From positions 1 to 64,000 of the forward strand of contig CAKZUM010000221.1 of the NCBI GenBank assembly GCA_937921525.1: 64,000 nt of DNA, in the 5' to 3' direction. This document shows positions 26,102 to 36,020 of the stretch, in pieces; position 1 is the first letter of the stretch, and each line of letters begins with the position of its first letter. The position numbers and the translations under genes were made by a program. The notes under the pieces are model-generated. The model saw only the letters and a list, made by a program, of their open reading frames with translations, searched no databases and had not been told where the DNA came from. The DNA comes from an uncultured Saprospiraceae bacterium (lineage in GTDB: Bacteria; Bacteroidota; Bacteroidia; Chitinophagales; Saprospiraceae).

Positions 26102-27153
26102 GTCTGTTTAATCAGTTATTACGCTTATATGGTGATACGAAACCAACAGAAGATTTCTTAACAGAAATTTTTGCCTATTGTTTGTTAGTAGAGTTGGAGA
26201 TATTAGAAGAATTTTTAATTTTTTTTGATATTACTAAGCAAGTTGATAAGGAGTATTCTCTAAGGACACAGGTATTTTTAAAAAAATTGCCAGCCTATCA
26301 ACAACAAACGGATAGTAAACCAGATATGGTGCTTTCATCTAATACTAGTATAATTTTCTTTGAAAATAAAGTAGGTGCGGACGAACAAGAAGATCAACTA
26401 CCACGGTATGCAGAACAATTAGATAATATTACAGGAATAGAGGAGCGGGTTTTAATTTATATTACCAGAGATTTCGACCCCAAAAACGAAACAGCAATTC
26501 TAGAAAAATGTAAACGCCCAATTAAATTTATACAGCTTAGATGGTATCAAATTTATTTATTTTTAAAAAAATATACTGACCATTCTATCATCAAAGAATT
26601 ACTATTTTTTATGAACAAAAATAATCTCTCTTCCAATAATCAGTTTAGTCCGTTAAATATTCTAGCACTTAACAATTTCTCCAATAGCATAAAAATGATG
26701 GATAATGTATTAGATGCTATTATTCCTAAATTTCATCTGTTAGTGGGTAAGGAAAAAACAGGTAATCCTAGAATGGAATCTTTGAAAGAGAAAGAGAGGT
26801 ATACGGTTCATTCAAAAAACAATGGAATATGGATAAATATGGGTTTTTACTTTAATACACCTGACTACCCAAATTATCCTGTTTTGAGATTTGACTTTCA
26901 AGAACAAGCAAACAATACAAAGAAACCAGGATTAGTGAAAGTTTTACAAACCATAGATCAAACAGGAAACAAAGATATGAAATGGAAAGGCTATAACTTA
27001 AAGCCTAGCGTTAAATTCACGGGGATTAGATTAGAAAAAAGTATGCAAGATTTTTTACATCAAGAAGATCATATTATACCAATGCAGGCCTATTTTATGC
27101 AATGCCTTGAGGAATATGAAAAGATTAAGCCACAGCTAGAACCATTTTTATAA
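26098..27153 (+). CDS. PD-(D/E)XK nuclease-like protein inside the type I operon
   Basis: 351 residues from the ATG at 26098, which overlaps the hsdS stop; the same frame is open further upstream but that part lies inside hsdS. The N-terminal part shows the PD-(D/E)XK nuclease pattern: D76 in KPDMVL, then E89-N-K91 in FFENKVG, then QLPRYAEQL, as in the PDDEXK_4-type family. The rest is helical and beta-rich with no recognised domain. It is placed between hsdS and hsdR and translationally coupled to hsdS, so it may add a second nuclease activity or a separate defence function. Enzyme fold fairly likely; role inferred. Confidence 0.7.
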   Translation: MSLFNQLLRLYGDTKPTEDFLTEIFAYCLLVELEILEEFLIFFDITKQVDKEYSLRTQVFLKKLPAYQQQTDSKPDMVLSSNTSIIFFENKVGADEQEDQLPRYAEQLDNITGIEERVLIYITRDFDPKNETAILEKCKRPIKFIQLRWYQIYLFLKKYTDHSIIKELLFFMNKNNLSSNNQFSPLNILALNNFSNSIKMMDNVLDAIIPKFHLLVGKEKTGNPRMESLKEKERYTVHSKNNGIWINMGFYFNTPDYPNYPVLRFDFQEQANNTKKPGLVKVLQTIDQTGNKDMKWKGYNLKPSVKFTGIRLEKSMQDFLHQEDHIIPMQAYFMQCLEEYEKIKPQLEPFL

Positions 27154-27212
27154 TAGACTACTTTCTATAAGCATTTAACCTTTGGCAATTTACCTTTAAT
27201 CAACCCAAACAC

Positions 27213-30200
27213 ATGAGCAAAGTCGGCGAATCAGAAAGAATCACCCAAAACAGAGTCATCCAACTACTGACGTCTACGTCAATGGGCTACCGCTACCTTG
27301 GCAATTGGGAAGAACGCCCCAATAACAGCAACATAGAAGAAGGCATTCTAAAGTCGTGGCTAAAAGAACAAGGGTATAGCCAAAAACTAATAGACAATGC
27401 CCTGTACGAATTGCGCAAAGTAGCCAATGAAAAAGGTAAAAAACTCTATGACCTAAATGAAGCCGTCTATAGTCTACTACGCTATGGCATCAAAATCAAA
27501 GAGGCAGCAGGAGAAAACCATCAAACCGTCTGGTTGATAAATTGGAACGAACCTCTTAAAAATGATTTTGCGATTGCTGAAGAAGTTACGGTAGAAGGGG
27601 AAAACAACAAACGGCCAGATGTAGTTTTTTATGTCAATGGGATAGCGGTAGGCGTGATAGAACTAAAAAAAGGTAAAGTAGATGTTACAAAAGGAATAAC
27701 CCAAAATCTGGATAATCAACAATCTATTTTCATACAATCCTTCTTTTCAACTATGCAGCTCGTGATGGCGGGCAATGATACACAAGGTATCCGATATGGG
27801 ACAATCGAAACACCGGGCAAATATTATTTGAGATGGAAAGAAATCAAAGACCCCAACTACCAACATCTAAGACATGCCGAAATAGATGCACTATGCGCCA
27901 CCGTTGATTTGGCATTAGATAAAGAATTGATACAACTCTGCCATCGAGAGCGCCTTATAGAATTGCTGCGAGATTTTTTAGTATTTGACGCAGGGGCTAA
28001 AAAACTTTGTCGCCACAATCAATACTTTGGTTTAAAATCAGCACAAGACTTTGTAAGGAGGCGACAAGGAGGTATTTATTGGCATACACAGGGTAGTGGC
28101 AAAAGTCTTTCTATGGTTTGGCTGGCTAAATGGATATTAAGCACAGTCACCGATAGTCGAGTGCTAATTATTACCGACCGAACAGAGTTAGACGAACAAA
28201 TAAAAGGCGTGTTCTATGGTGTAGGCGAAACTATTTATCGTACTAAATCTGGTACTGATTTAATTAATCAGCTAAACACAAAAGATAAAAATTTGATATG
28301 TAGTTTAGTCCACAAATTCGGCAAAAAAAGTAAAAAGGAAGAAGGCAACTACAAAGACTTCATAGAAGAATTAAAAAGAAGTTTACCCAAGGATTTTAGT
28401 GCAAAGGGCGACCTCTATGTATTTATAGATGAATGTCACCGTACCCAATCTGGCAAGCTGCACAAAGCGATGAAAGAGATACTGGGCAATGCCTTACTAT
28501 TTGGTTTCACAGGTACACCTTTACTAAAAAAAGACAAGCAAAATAGCGTCAACATATTTGGACCATTTATCCATAGCTACAAATTTAATGAAGCAGTACA
28601 AGATGGAGTAGTATTGGATTTACAATATGAAGCGAGAGACGTAGATCAGCAAATCACTAATCAAGCAGGGATAGACAAGTGGTTTGAGGCAAAGACGAGT
28701 GGATTAAATGACTATGCTAAAACAGAATTAAAAAAGCGTTGGGGAACGATGCAAAAAGTATTGAGTTCTAAGTCTCGCTTAGAAAAAATAGTTTTTGATA
28801 TCATCCAAGACTTTGACATGAAGCCCCGTTTGTGTGATGGACATGGTAATGCCATACTCGTCTCTAGCAGTATCTATCAAGCTTGTAAATACTATGAATT
28901 ATTTCAGCTAAATGGTTTTACAAAATGTGCCATTATTACTTCTTATGTGCCTTCTCCTAGTGATATAAAGGGGGAAAGTACTGGAGAAGCCGCTTTGACC
29001 GAAAAGCTGAAGCAATACAATATTTATACAAAAATGCTTAACGGGCAAGCCGCAGATGTCTTTGAAAAAGAAGTGAAAAAGACTTTCAAAACACAACCTG
29101 CCCAAATGAAATTATTAATTGTGGTAGATAAATTATTGACAGGTTTCGATGCTCCTTCAGCTACCTATTTATATATAGATAAAACAATGCAAGACCACGG
29201 CTTATTTCAAGCAATTTGTCGAGTCAATCGCTTGGATGGAATAAGCAAAGAATATGGCTATATCGTTGATTATAAAGACCTTTTTGAGGATATTAAGACC
29301 TCTATCACAGACTATACTACAAATGCCTTGGGTAACTATGATCCAGAAGATGTAAAAGGTTTATTAAAAAATCGATTAGAAGAAGCCAAAGATCGATTGG
29401 ACACTTCCTTGGAAACCATTAAAGCGTTTTGTGAACCTGTACCCCATCCAAAAGGTAAGGCAGATTATTATGTTTATTTCCATGATGACGAAGCAGTAGG
29501 AGAATTTGCTCAAAACTATGCCATGCGTCGGGTAGCATTGTACAAGCTAGTCCTTTCCCTTATTAGAGCCTATGCCAATATTGCCAACGAAATGGAAAAA
29601 GCAGGTTATAGTAAAAAGGAAGCACAAGAGATAAAAGCAGAGGTGAAATATTACAAAGAGCTGAGGGAAGAAATAAAAGTCCATAGTGGCGATGCCATTG
29701 ACTTGAAGTTGTACGAACCAGGTATGCGGCAGTTATTGGATATGTATATCCATGCAGAGCCAAGCACCAAATTATCAGCCTTCGAGAACATGACCCTAAT
29801 AGAGTTGATAGTAGAACGAGGAGAAGATGCCTTAGAGGACTTGCCAGAAGATATTCGCAAGAATAAGAAATCAATGGCAGAAACGATAGAGAATAATGTG
29901 AGAAGTGCCATCACAGAAGGGGCTCCAACGAATCCAAAGTATTACGAAAAACTATCTATTCTTTTAAAAGAATTAGTAGATTTGCGCAAACAAGCGGCAA
30001 TTGATTACAAGGAGTATTTAGAAAGGATATTAGATTTGGCAAAGAATGCAGGTAATTCAAGCGGTTCGTCGACATATCCAGATACGCTAAAAACAAAGGC
30101 ACAACAGGCTTTGTATGATAACTTGGACAATAATGAGTTATTAGCTTTGGCACTAGATAATATTGTAAAAAGTACGAAAAAAAATAAATGGAAGGGGAAT

Positions 30201-30305
30201 AGGATAAAAGAGAAAGCCGTCAAGAATGCCATTAAAAAACACATACCAGCAGACAAACTAGAAGGGATATTTGCTATTATTATTGCACAAACAGACTATG
30301 ACTGA
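27213..30305 (+). CDS. hsdR: Type I restriction endonuclease/translocase HsdR
   Basis: 1030 residues. The N-terminal nuclease has the PD-(D/E)XK motif D136...E150-L-K152 (RPDVVFYVNGIAVGVIELKK). The SF2 motor has Walker A HTQGSGKS near residue 292, the FIDECHRT box near residue 409, and GFTGTPL near residue 433. Motif VI-type AICRVNRLDG near residue 670 completes it. The C-terminal ~350 residues are the helical domain that binds the methylase core. It cuts unmodified DNA after ATP-driven translocation. Its stop overlaps the next gene by ATGACTGA. Confidence 0.94.
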   Translation: MSKVGESERITQNRVIQLLTSTSMGYRYLGNWEERPNNSNIEEGILKSWLKEQGYSQKLIDNALYELRKVANEKGKKLYDLNEAVYSLLRYGIKIKEAAGENHQTVWLINWNEPLKNDFAIAEEVTVEGENNKRPDVVFYVNGIAVGVIELKKGKVDVTKGITQNLDNQQSIFIQSFFSTMQLVMAGNDTQGIRYGTIETPGKYYLRWKEIKDPNYQHLRHAEIDALCATVDLALDKELIQLCHRERLIELLRDFLVFDAGAKKLCRHNQYFGLKSAQDFVRRRQGGIYWHTQGSGKSLSMVWLAKWILSTVTDSRVLIITDRTELDEQIKGVFYGVGETIYRTKSGTDLINQLNTKDKNLICSLVHKFGKKSKKEEGNYKDFIEELKRSLPKDFSAKGDLYVFIDECHRTQSGKLHKAMKEILGNALLFGFTGTPLLKKDKQNSVNIFGPFIHSYKFNEAVQDGVVLDLQYEARDVDQQITNQAGIDKWFEAKTSGLNDYAKTELKKRWGTMQKVLSSKSRLEKIVFDIIQDFDMKPRLCDGHGNAILVSSSIYQACKYYELFQLNGFTKCAIITSYVPSPSDIKGESTGEAALTEKLKQYNIYTKMLNGQAADVFEKEVKKTFKTQPAQMKLLIVVDKLLTGFDAPSATYLYIDKTMQDHGLFQAICRVNRLDGISKEYGYIVDYKDLFEDIKTSITDYTTNALGNYDPEDVKGLLKNRLEEAKDRLDTSLETIKAFCEPVPHPKGKADYYVYFHDDEAVGEFAQNYAMRRVALYKLVLSLIRAYANIANEMEKAGYSKKEAQEIKAEVKYYKELREEIKVHSGDAIDLKLYEPGMRQLLDMYIHAEPSTKLSAFENMTLIELIVERGEDALEDLPEDIRKNKKSMAETIENNVRSAITEGAPTNPKYYEKLSILLKELVDLRKQAAIDYKEYLERILDLAKNAGNSSGSSTYPDTLKTKAQQALYDNLDNNELLALALDNIVKSTKKNKWKGNRIKEKAVKNAIKKHIPADKLEGIFAIIIAQTDYD

Positions 30306-31023
30306 AACAACACAGCAAATAAATGTAGGGAAGTATGAAATAGAGGTGGTTCGAAAAGACATCAAAAATTTACACTTATCCGTACATCCACCAACAGGAA
30401 GAATACGAATCGCCACACCTTTAAAAGTAAGTGACGAAGCCGTGCGCCTATTCGCTGTTTCCAAAATAGCATGGATAAAAAAGAATCAACAAAAGTTAGC
30501 TGCCCAGCCTCGCCAAAGTCAACGCCAATATATTTACCGAGAAACGCATTATTTTTTAGGGCAGGCTTATTTATTAAATCTAGTGCCTCACAAAGGACCT
30601 GCAAAAGTGATCTTGAATAATCATCAGGAAATCAATCTTTACATTAAAGAGACAGCTACTCGTGAGCAGAAGGAACAAGCGATGGAGGCATGGTATCGAG
30701 CGGAGTTAAAAAAACATATTCCGGAATTAATTGCTAAATGGGAAGGTCGGATGCAAGTACAAGTGGCAGATTGGGGAGTGAAGAAAATGCGTACTAATTG
30801 GGGTACATGCAATATAGCAGATCGCCGGATCTGGTTGAATTTGGAATTGGCGAAGAAGTCGATGCAATGTCTGGAATATGTGGTGGTCCATGAAATGACG
30901 CATTTATTGGAGCGACATCACAATAAGAATTTTCTATATTATATGGATGGTTTCTTGCCGAATTGGGAGATGATTCGGGAGGAGTTGAATAGTGGGCTTT
31001 TGGGGTTTGTGGAGTGGGGGTGA
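30298..31023 (+). CDS. YgjP/SprT-like metallopeptidase (DUF45)
   Basis: 241 residues from the ATG at 30298, which overlaps the hsdR stop; the frame is also open upstream to 30271. It contains VVHEMTHLLERHH (HExxH zinc site near residue 200) and the upstream KMRTNWGTCNIADRRIWLNLEL strand typical of the YgjP-like DUF45 family. The family is frequently found next to type I restriction genes, here coupled to hsdR. The substrate is unknown. A role in turnover of the restriction complex is a guess. Confidence 0.85.
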   Translation: MTETTQQINVGKYEIEVVRKDIKNLHLSVHPPTGRIRIATPLKVSDEAVRLFAVSKIAWIKKNQQKLAAQPRQSQRQYIYRETHYFLGQAYLLNLVPHKGPAKVILNNHQEINLYIKETATREQKEQAMEAWYRAELKKHIPELIAKWEGRMQVQVADWGVKKMRTNWGTCNIADRRIWLNLELAKKSMQCLEYVVVHEMTHLLERHHNKNFLYYMDGFLPNWEMIREELNSGLLGFVEWG

Positions 31024-31098
31024 AAAGACTCCACCTTTGTAGTAATGACTCTGTCTCAAGAAATCGACACTCCTTTTCTGTCAACATCCCAAATTAAT

Positions 31099-31401
31099 TT
31101 AAAGATTGACAGAAGTAGTATTATTACTTTGACTACATACGATGGTTACTCTATTACTATATATAGTACCAGAAAAATGTCCACCACCATTTACATTGCC
31201 ATGGAAAGAAGCCTTATGATGGTAATAAGATATCCCTATATCTTCATCTAAAACATGACTATATTGACCAAATGAAGTGTATTCTTCATACTTATATATA
31301 CAACTGGGGTTAATTTTTTTTCTAAGGAGTTTTACCACCATTTTAGCAATATCTATTAATACTTCGTTTGACAAATTTATTTTATCCATTTTAGCACTCA
31401 T
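31099..31401 (-). CDS. Hypothetical protein
   Basis: About 100 residues (96 if the second ATG is used: MDKINLSNEVLID...). It has a helical start and a glycine/histidine-rich strand region (SYYHHKASFHGNVNGGGHFSG). No family recognised. Coding character is plausible because the opposite strand has no better frame. It stands alone, convergent with the type I operon. Confidence 0.45.
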   Translation of the reverse strand: MSAKMDKINLSNEVLIDIAKMVVKLLRKKINPSCIYKYEEYTSFGQYSHVLDEDIGISYYHHKASFHGNVNGGGHFSGTIYSNRVTIVCSQSNNTTSVNL

Positions 31402-31986
31402 TTTATGATAGAAACACCCCCATTTAACTTAGGTTTTGCCAAGAATCAACACATATAATTGACAAATAGTTTCATTTTGACTGTTATATATTACATTCTT
31501 AATATGGCGTCAAATTCATGGACAATTATTCTATTTTCCATTTCTTCAATAATGCCTCACAGTTCCCCTTGCACCACCATCTCAAAATTCCCCAACTCCG
31601 CTTCCTTAATACTCCGTTGACCATGTTCCTCAAAGTAAGCAGCAAGACACACCCCACAAGTCAACAACAACCCAGGCTTCCCCCAAGCATTAGCTTGACA
31701 CTGTTGACCCGGTATATTTGATCTTAGATTTCTTCTTTGGTTTCTTTACCACTGAAACCTCTTGGCATCATCAAGACAAGAGAAGGTTAAGGAATAGAGT
31801 AGACTATAGTACAAAAATCTTTAGCTTTTTGACTGAACAATCCATTATGTCACTTAACATAATATGTAATTATTATATATGATATATTATAGACAATTAA
31901 TCAAAATATATAAATAAAATCATATATTTGAACTAATCAATACCATCCTAACAGTCTTAATATCTATCTAACTCCTCAACTCTTAT
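31402..31986. other. Intergenic region with decayed coding remnant
   Basis: On the minus strand 31557-31718 reads as a coherent peptide (GQQCQANAWGKPGLLLTCGV... ending VVQGEL and a stop). Immediately upstream, another frame ends ...PRGFSGKETKEEI and a stop at about 31723. The switch between frames and the absence of a start suggest the remnant of one or two genes. The rest, 31800-31980, is very AT-rich and probably the promoter of the following operon. Confidence 0.35.
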
Positions 31987-32685
31987 ATGTCTGAAGATAA
32001 AAGATACTCTGTTGTCCTTTTTAATATTTCTCCTCTAAGTTCAACTTGGATCAAAGAAGTATATAAAAAAATGCAGAAATCTGTTTACTCTGAAGAAGAA
32101 GGCGTTGGTTTTAAGAATGTCTACCTACTTAATAATTACTTGACGGGTACAGTACTTTCCAAAGTGCCTTCTTTCATTCATGAATTTGATTCTAAAAACA
32201 GGATATTAAGAAAAAAAGAAATCTTTTTTTTTATAGAAAACGATTTTGCAATTGATTCTAAGAATCAAACTCTTGAATTTTTCTGTCCTAATAAAGAAAT
32301 TACTAGAGTAAAAACTGCTTTGAGAAGTTTCTTACACGAAAAATCAATCATCTCAGCAAATATTTTTCCTCATAAAATATTGAAAGAATTAGATGAAAGA
32401 TTTGATTTCTTAAAGGTATGTTCTTTGACTATTAGTCATTACAGGCACAGCGAAAAAGTAATAGGTCGTTTTACCTCTAGAGTTGCAGAATACGAAGAAG
32501 GAGTGAAACTAATAGCTGAATATGGGGATTATATTTCAAAGGTCAAATTTATTTTTCATTTAAATGACCAACAAGTAGAAATTGATCTATCGAAAAGTGG
32601 AAGAATATCAATAAAATGTTCTGAGAGTATTTTTGATGATACATTTCAAATATTAAAAGAGGCTATTAAGAAAAATAATAATTGA
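31987..32685 (+). CDS. Unknown protein, first gene of a compact three-gene operon
   Basis: 232 residues, no signal peptide or membrane segment, mixed alpha/beta. Visible segments include FFFIENDFAIDSKNQTLEFFCP near residue 81 and a VKFIFHLNDQQVEIDLSKSGRISIK strand pair near residue 188. No known family. The next gene starts two bases after its stop (ATG at 32688), so the two are surely cotranscribed. Together with the following nuclease-like gene and a third unknown gene it forms an operon next to a restriction system. An antiphage role is inferred from location only. Confidence 0.55.
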   Translation: MSEDKRYSVVLFNISPLSSTWIKEVYKKMQKSVYSEEEGVGFKNVYLLNNYLTGTVLSKVPSFIHEFDSKNRILRKKEIFFFIENDFAIDSKNQTLEFFCPNKEITRVKTALRSFLHEKSIISANIFPHKILKELDERFDFLKVCSLTISHYRHSEKVIGRFTSRVAEYEEGVKLIAEYGDYISKVKFIFHLNDQQVEIDLSKSGRISIKCSESIFDDTFQILKEAIKKNNN

Positions 32686-32687
32686 AT

Positions 32688-33611
32688 ATGGCAGAAGACC
32701 AAAGCGTAAATGGAGATCGTTGGACTACACAAGCGGCAAAATTATTCTCTCGATTAGGATGGAATAAAATAGGAGATTGTAATATAGACGTTCCAGGTGC
32801 TGATGGTATTTGTCATGGGATAGATTCTTTATTTACTTATGAAGATGGCTATTTAAACAAGAAAAAACAAGGAATCTTTTTAGAAGCTAAAAGGTATAAA
32901 ACTGAAAGCTTTGCTCCTAATAAACTTAGCGGATGGGTACAAGTCATAAACAATAAAGTAAATGAACTAAAACAATCAAGTCCTTTTCTGGATAAGTATC
33001 TCATGAACGACTCAATTAATAATAATGGCGTTCTAGTGATTTGGTTTCATGATATAGATAACTATAAAGCCTATAAATCTAAATTTCAAAAGGCTTTATT
33101 ATCTATTTCTACAATTAAAAGAGGTAGTAAAGATTGGACTAATAGATTATTTATTATGGATAATTTTATCTTAAGTAGACTAATGTCTCTTTGTAATACC
33201 TTAGACACAATAGATAAAGAAAATTTAGATGTAAACTTTTACTATGCATCGTCTGTTTCTGATCATGCTGTGGTAGAAAGTAAGATACTCAATTTAGAAT
33301 TAATGTTTTCCGACTACATATTTATGAAAATTAGAGATCATTCCGATGATTCATATACAAAGGAAATAGATACTGTAATATATTATGATGAGTTGAATTT
33401 ACCCTCCTTTCATAGATTGAAATCAAGTCTAATTCGACATAATATGATCAGTAAATCAAACCCTTTACGCTTGTACTTACATAATGATGAAGAAGATGAA
33501 TCAAGAAAGATACTACCTGAAGTTGAAAAAATATTTTCAGACGATGTGAAATCCTTTGAATTGAAGCGTATGAATGTTATTAATAGACTTCCAAATTGGT
33601 TAAGAGAATGA
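32688..33611 (+). CDS. PD-(D/E)XK nuclease-like protein, second gene of the operon
   Basis: 307 residues from the ATG at 32688; an in-frame TTG two codons earlier overlaps the previous stop. The N-terminal ~70 residues fit a restriction-endonuclease-like fold: WTTQAAKLFSRLGW helix, D46 in HGIDSLFTYEDG, then E66-A-K68 in GIFLEAKRYK. The remainder is of unknown fold, with a VIWFHDIDN strand near residue 123. The motif order fits a PD-(D/E)XK nuclease and recalls the nuclease subunits of small two-gene defence systems, but I cannot confirm a specific family. Its stop overlaps the next start (ATGA). Confidence 0.6.
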   Translation: MAEDQSVNGDRWTTQAAKLFSRLGWNKIGDCNIDVPGADGICHGIDSLFTYEDGYLNKKKQGIFLEAKRYKTESFAPNKLSGWVQVINNKVNELKQSSPFLDKYLMNDSINNNGVLVIWFHDIDNYKAYKSKFQKALLSISTIKRGSKDWTNRLFIMDNFILSRLMSLCNTLDTIDKENLDVNFYYASSVSDHAVVESKILNLELMFSDYIFMKIRDHSDDSYTKEIDTVIYYDELNLPSFHRLKSSLIRHNMISKSNPLRLYLHNDEEDESRKILPEVEKIFSDDVKSFELKRMNVINRLPNWLRE

Positions 33612-34732
33612 ATCAAAAAGAAAATACTTATAAGTATCCAACTAGATACGAACTAAATCTCACTCTAAGCGAACTGACGACTAGAGCATTTGCAGAAAGG
33701 CTCGCCAAATCTAAAGGGATTTTTTTTCCTAAAGGTTTACAATCTGAAATTGCAGATTCCTTATCATCATTATTTTGGGGACATTCTGATTTAGAGAAAA
33801 TCAGAAATGCAGCATATAATAGTAAAGTTAAAAAAACACTTGCAGGTTTTATAGTTAGAACCGAAGACACTGAATTTGATTTACCTAGATTCTTAGATAC
33901 CTTACGTCGGAATAATACTTTAGGTAAAGATTATGAATTGGGTCCATTAAGGAAAATGAGTATTCAGGATAGCAAAGAAAACATGTTAAAAGATACTGCG
34001 AGAACAACTTATAAATCTAGTTTAAACTACATAAAGAGAAAACCAGGAAGAATAGAGTTTTTGAGCGAAGAAATACGACAATTTGATTTTACTATTGAAG
34101 AGCGAAACGATAGTGAATGGAAAATTTTAGTAGAATGTCAAAAATCAACAGACGCTAATGAGATAAAGAAAATTATAGAAACACAAGCACCGAAAAACAG
34201 TATAAATATTGATCAATTAGAATACGATTTACTTTCTCCCAAAGAAACAATTGAGTTTTTTGATAAGCTTGCTGATGTAGGAATGTCAAAGGATTGGAGA
34301 ATCGAAGACATTAAGTATTTAATATTTAGAAGAGGCGAAGACGAAGAAGAGGAAGAAGCTACAGAAGAACAATTATCAGGAATTAGACAAGCAAAACTAG
34401 ATGGGACTAATCTAAGACAAAATCCATTCGTAAAACAGTCAGAAAAAAGTGGGTATAGTTTTACTGCAATGACCTATAGATATGAACATAAAACCAAAGG
34501 AATAGTTATTCAAATATCTGCGGAATTTAAAATGCGTCCGAAAGTTTTTGAAATTAGTATCACAAATTACTGGACCCGTGTAGGAATAGGAAGTGACAGC
34601 AATATGATAAAAGAAAAGCCACCAATTAGAAAAGAGTTAGAAATTAAAAGTCATTTTTGGAACAGAGCCAGACAATTATTCAATGAAATAACTGAAACTA
34701 AGAAAGAAACAAAAGCTTTATTGAAAATATAG
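33608..34732 (+). CDS. Unknown protein, third gene of the operon
   Basis: 374 residues from the ATG at 33608, which overlaps the previous stop. It is charged and mostly helical at the start, with an acidic stretch DEEEEEATEEQ near residue 243 and a beta-rich end (residues about 285-345: YSFTAMTYRYEHKTKGIVI..., RPKVFEISITNYW). No signal peptide or membrane segment. Family unknown. The tight spacing of the three genes suggests their products act together. Confidence 0.55.
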   Translation: MNQKENTYKYPTRYELNLTLSELTTRAFAERLAKSKGIFFPKGLQSEIADSLSSLFWGHSDLEKIRNAAYNSKVKKTLAGFIVRTEDTEFDLPRFLDTLRRNNTLGKDYELGPLRKMSIQDSKENMLKDTARTTYKSSLNYIKRKPGRIEFLSEEIRQFDFTIEERNDSEWKILVECQKSTDANEIKKIIETQAPKNSINIDQLEYDLLSPKETIEFFDKLADVGMSKDWRIEDIKYLIFRRGEDEEEEEATEEQLSGIRQAKLDGTNLRQNPFVKQSEKSGYSFTAMTYRYEHKTKGIVIQISAEFKMRPKVFEISITNYWTRVGIGSDSNMIKEKPPIRKELEIKSHFWNRARQLFNEITETKKETKALLKI

Positions 34733-35126
34733 CAGTATCTTATTGAATAAGTAGGGTCTCCAACAATGTAAGCAAAAATGGTCAAGTGGCTAGAGGAACG
34801 AAAAGTAACACATATTACAACGGCATCCTCATCAATCATTTAAAATTTTTACTAAATGGAATAGCTACAGTTCCAAGTAGTCTATATTCTTTAATCGAAA
34901 ACTCCCGGATTGAAGTTCCTCCATTTCTAAATCCGTAAACAAGTCTATTTTTTGGTTAGTTTTTCGTTCGCTCGAGCTAGTCCTTTCCTGAAAATTAGTG
35001 AGTACTTTCCCAATAGCGTATTCCTTTTTGGATTCTAGTAGCTAAATTTAAGGCGGTGTGCTGATGTAATTATAATGGTAAATCAGCCATCATTTAGTAA
35101 GGGAGTCTTCGCAATACCATTTCTGC
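34733..35126. other. Intergenic region, no gene seen
   Basis: Only short frames are present. On the minus strand a few short stretches (e.g. MEELQSGSFRLKN... at about 34916-34860) look coding-like but are broken by stops. Probably decayed DNA. Confidence 0.35.
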
Positions 35127-35363
35127 CTACCCCACAATCTCCAAATAAGCCTCCTCCGTCAAATCCCCCCATCGAGGCGTATGCAACCGACCCCTCGTTT
35201 CCGAATACCAAATCTCCGAATAAGAATCCATATTATGCGGCCCAACCCCAGCACCCGCCTTCCGAATATATCGCTCAAAGAACCGGATCTCATTGGCCAG
35301 CTGCTCCGAGGCATTGGTCACGGAGGTCCCAATATCCGTATCTATGAAGGTGATATAGGACAT
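35127..35363 (-). CDS. Small hypothetical protein
   Basis: 78 residues (MSYITFIDTDIGTSVTNASE...), with a helical middle FFERYIRKAGAGVG and an end rich in E/L. No family recognised. The minus frame has a normal amino-acid make-up. The competing plus frames are proline-rich and look like its shadow. It may be a fragment of a longer gene. Confidence 0.4.
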   Translation of the reverse strand: MSYITFIDTDIGTSVTNASEQLANEIRFFERYIRKAGAGVGPHNMDSYSEIWYSETRGRLHTPRWGDLTEEAYLEIVG

Positions 35364-35570
35364 TTGTTGCCCGTTTCTAATTTCTACGATACAAGTGCTA
35401 GGGTGGTGCCTAGACCCAAGAAGTGGTGTTCAAAAGATTGAATTTTCATAAGCTTGTTGTTTGGTAGGTGAGAAAAGCAATGGGTATAATAAATGTAGGA
35501 TTTATTATTGGAGATACCAAAAATAGAGTGCTATAATATGGATGCTATTCATCTGAATTTCATACAGGAG

Positions 35571-36020
35571 TTATATAAAAAGGCAACACGCAGACAAGAA
35601 ATCCAGTTTCCGTTTCTTCCGAACCGCTGCTTCTGTTAATCGAGTACAGAGTATCAAGTTCCCTTGGAATAAGATCGGTGGATAATCTCGATACGTTACC
35701 CGCCATGGTGTACCAGTTTCAGGGGTCGAGCGAACAGCACCTTCTATTATATCCAAAAAACCTTGTTCTTCTCGATATAGAAAATCTTCTTTAATAACAA
35801 TCGTGTCATTGGGATTGCTACTAAATGTAAGGTATAAACCATAGGGCTGTATTAAATTATTCAGTGTAACAGAGAATCCCACCTTTTCATAAAAGTCAAT
35901 GGTCATTTTATTTTTCGTAAACAGTTCCTCATTCTTCGGCAAATGAAACTGCGTAATAATGGCAGGAGTCGAGCGACTTAGACGCTCAGGTAAAGTATCA
36001 TATAAAACTTGCTTATCCAT
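35571..36020 (-). CDS. Hypothetical protein
   Basis: 149 residues, cytoplasmic by composition, mixed alpha/beta with a TPWRVTYRDYPPILFQGNLI segment near residue 102. No family recognised. It lies about 210 bases upstream, in the same orientation, of the 78-residue ORF. The context is an orphan-rich patch. Confidence 0.45.
   Translation of the reverse strand: MDKQVLYDTLPERLSRSTPAIITQFHLPKNEELFTKNKMTIDFYEKVGFSVTLNNLIQPYGLYLTFSSNPNDTIVIKEDFLYREEQGFLDIIEGAVRSTPETGTPWRVTYRDYPPILFQGNLILCTRLTEAAVRKKRKLDFLSACCLFI

Noticed and set aside
35075..35441. Proline-rich plus-strand frames
   Set aside because: They are shadows of the minus-strand ORF at 35127-35363.
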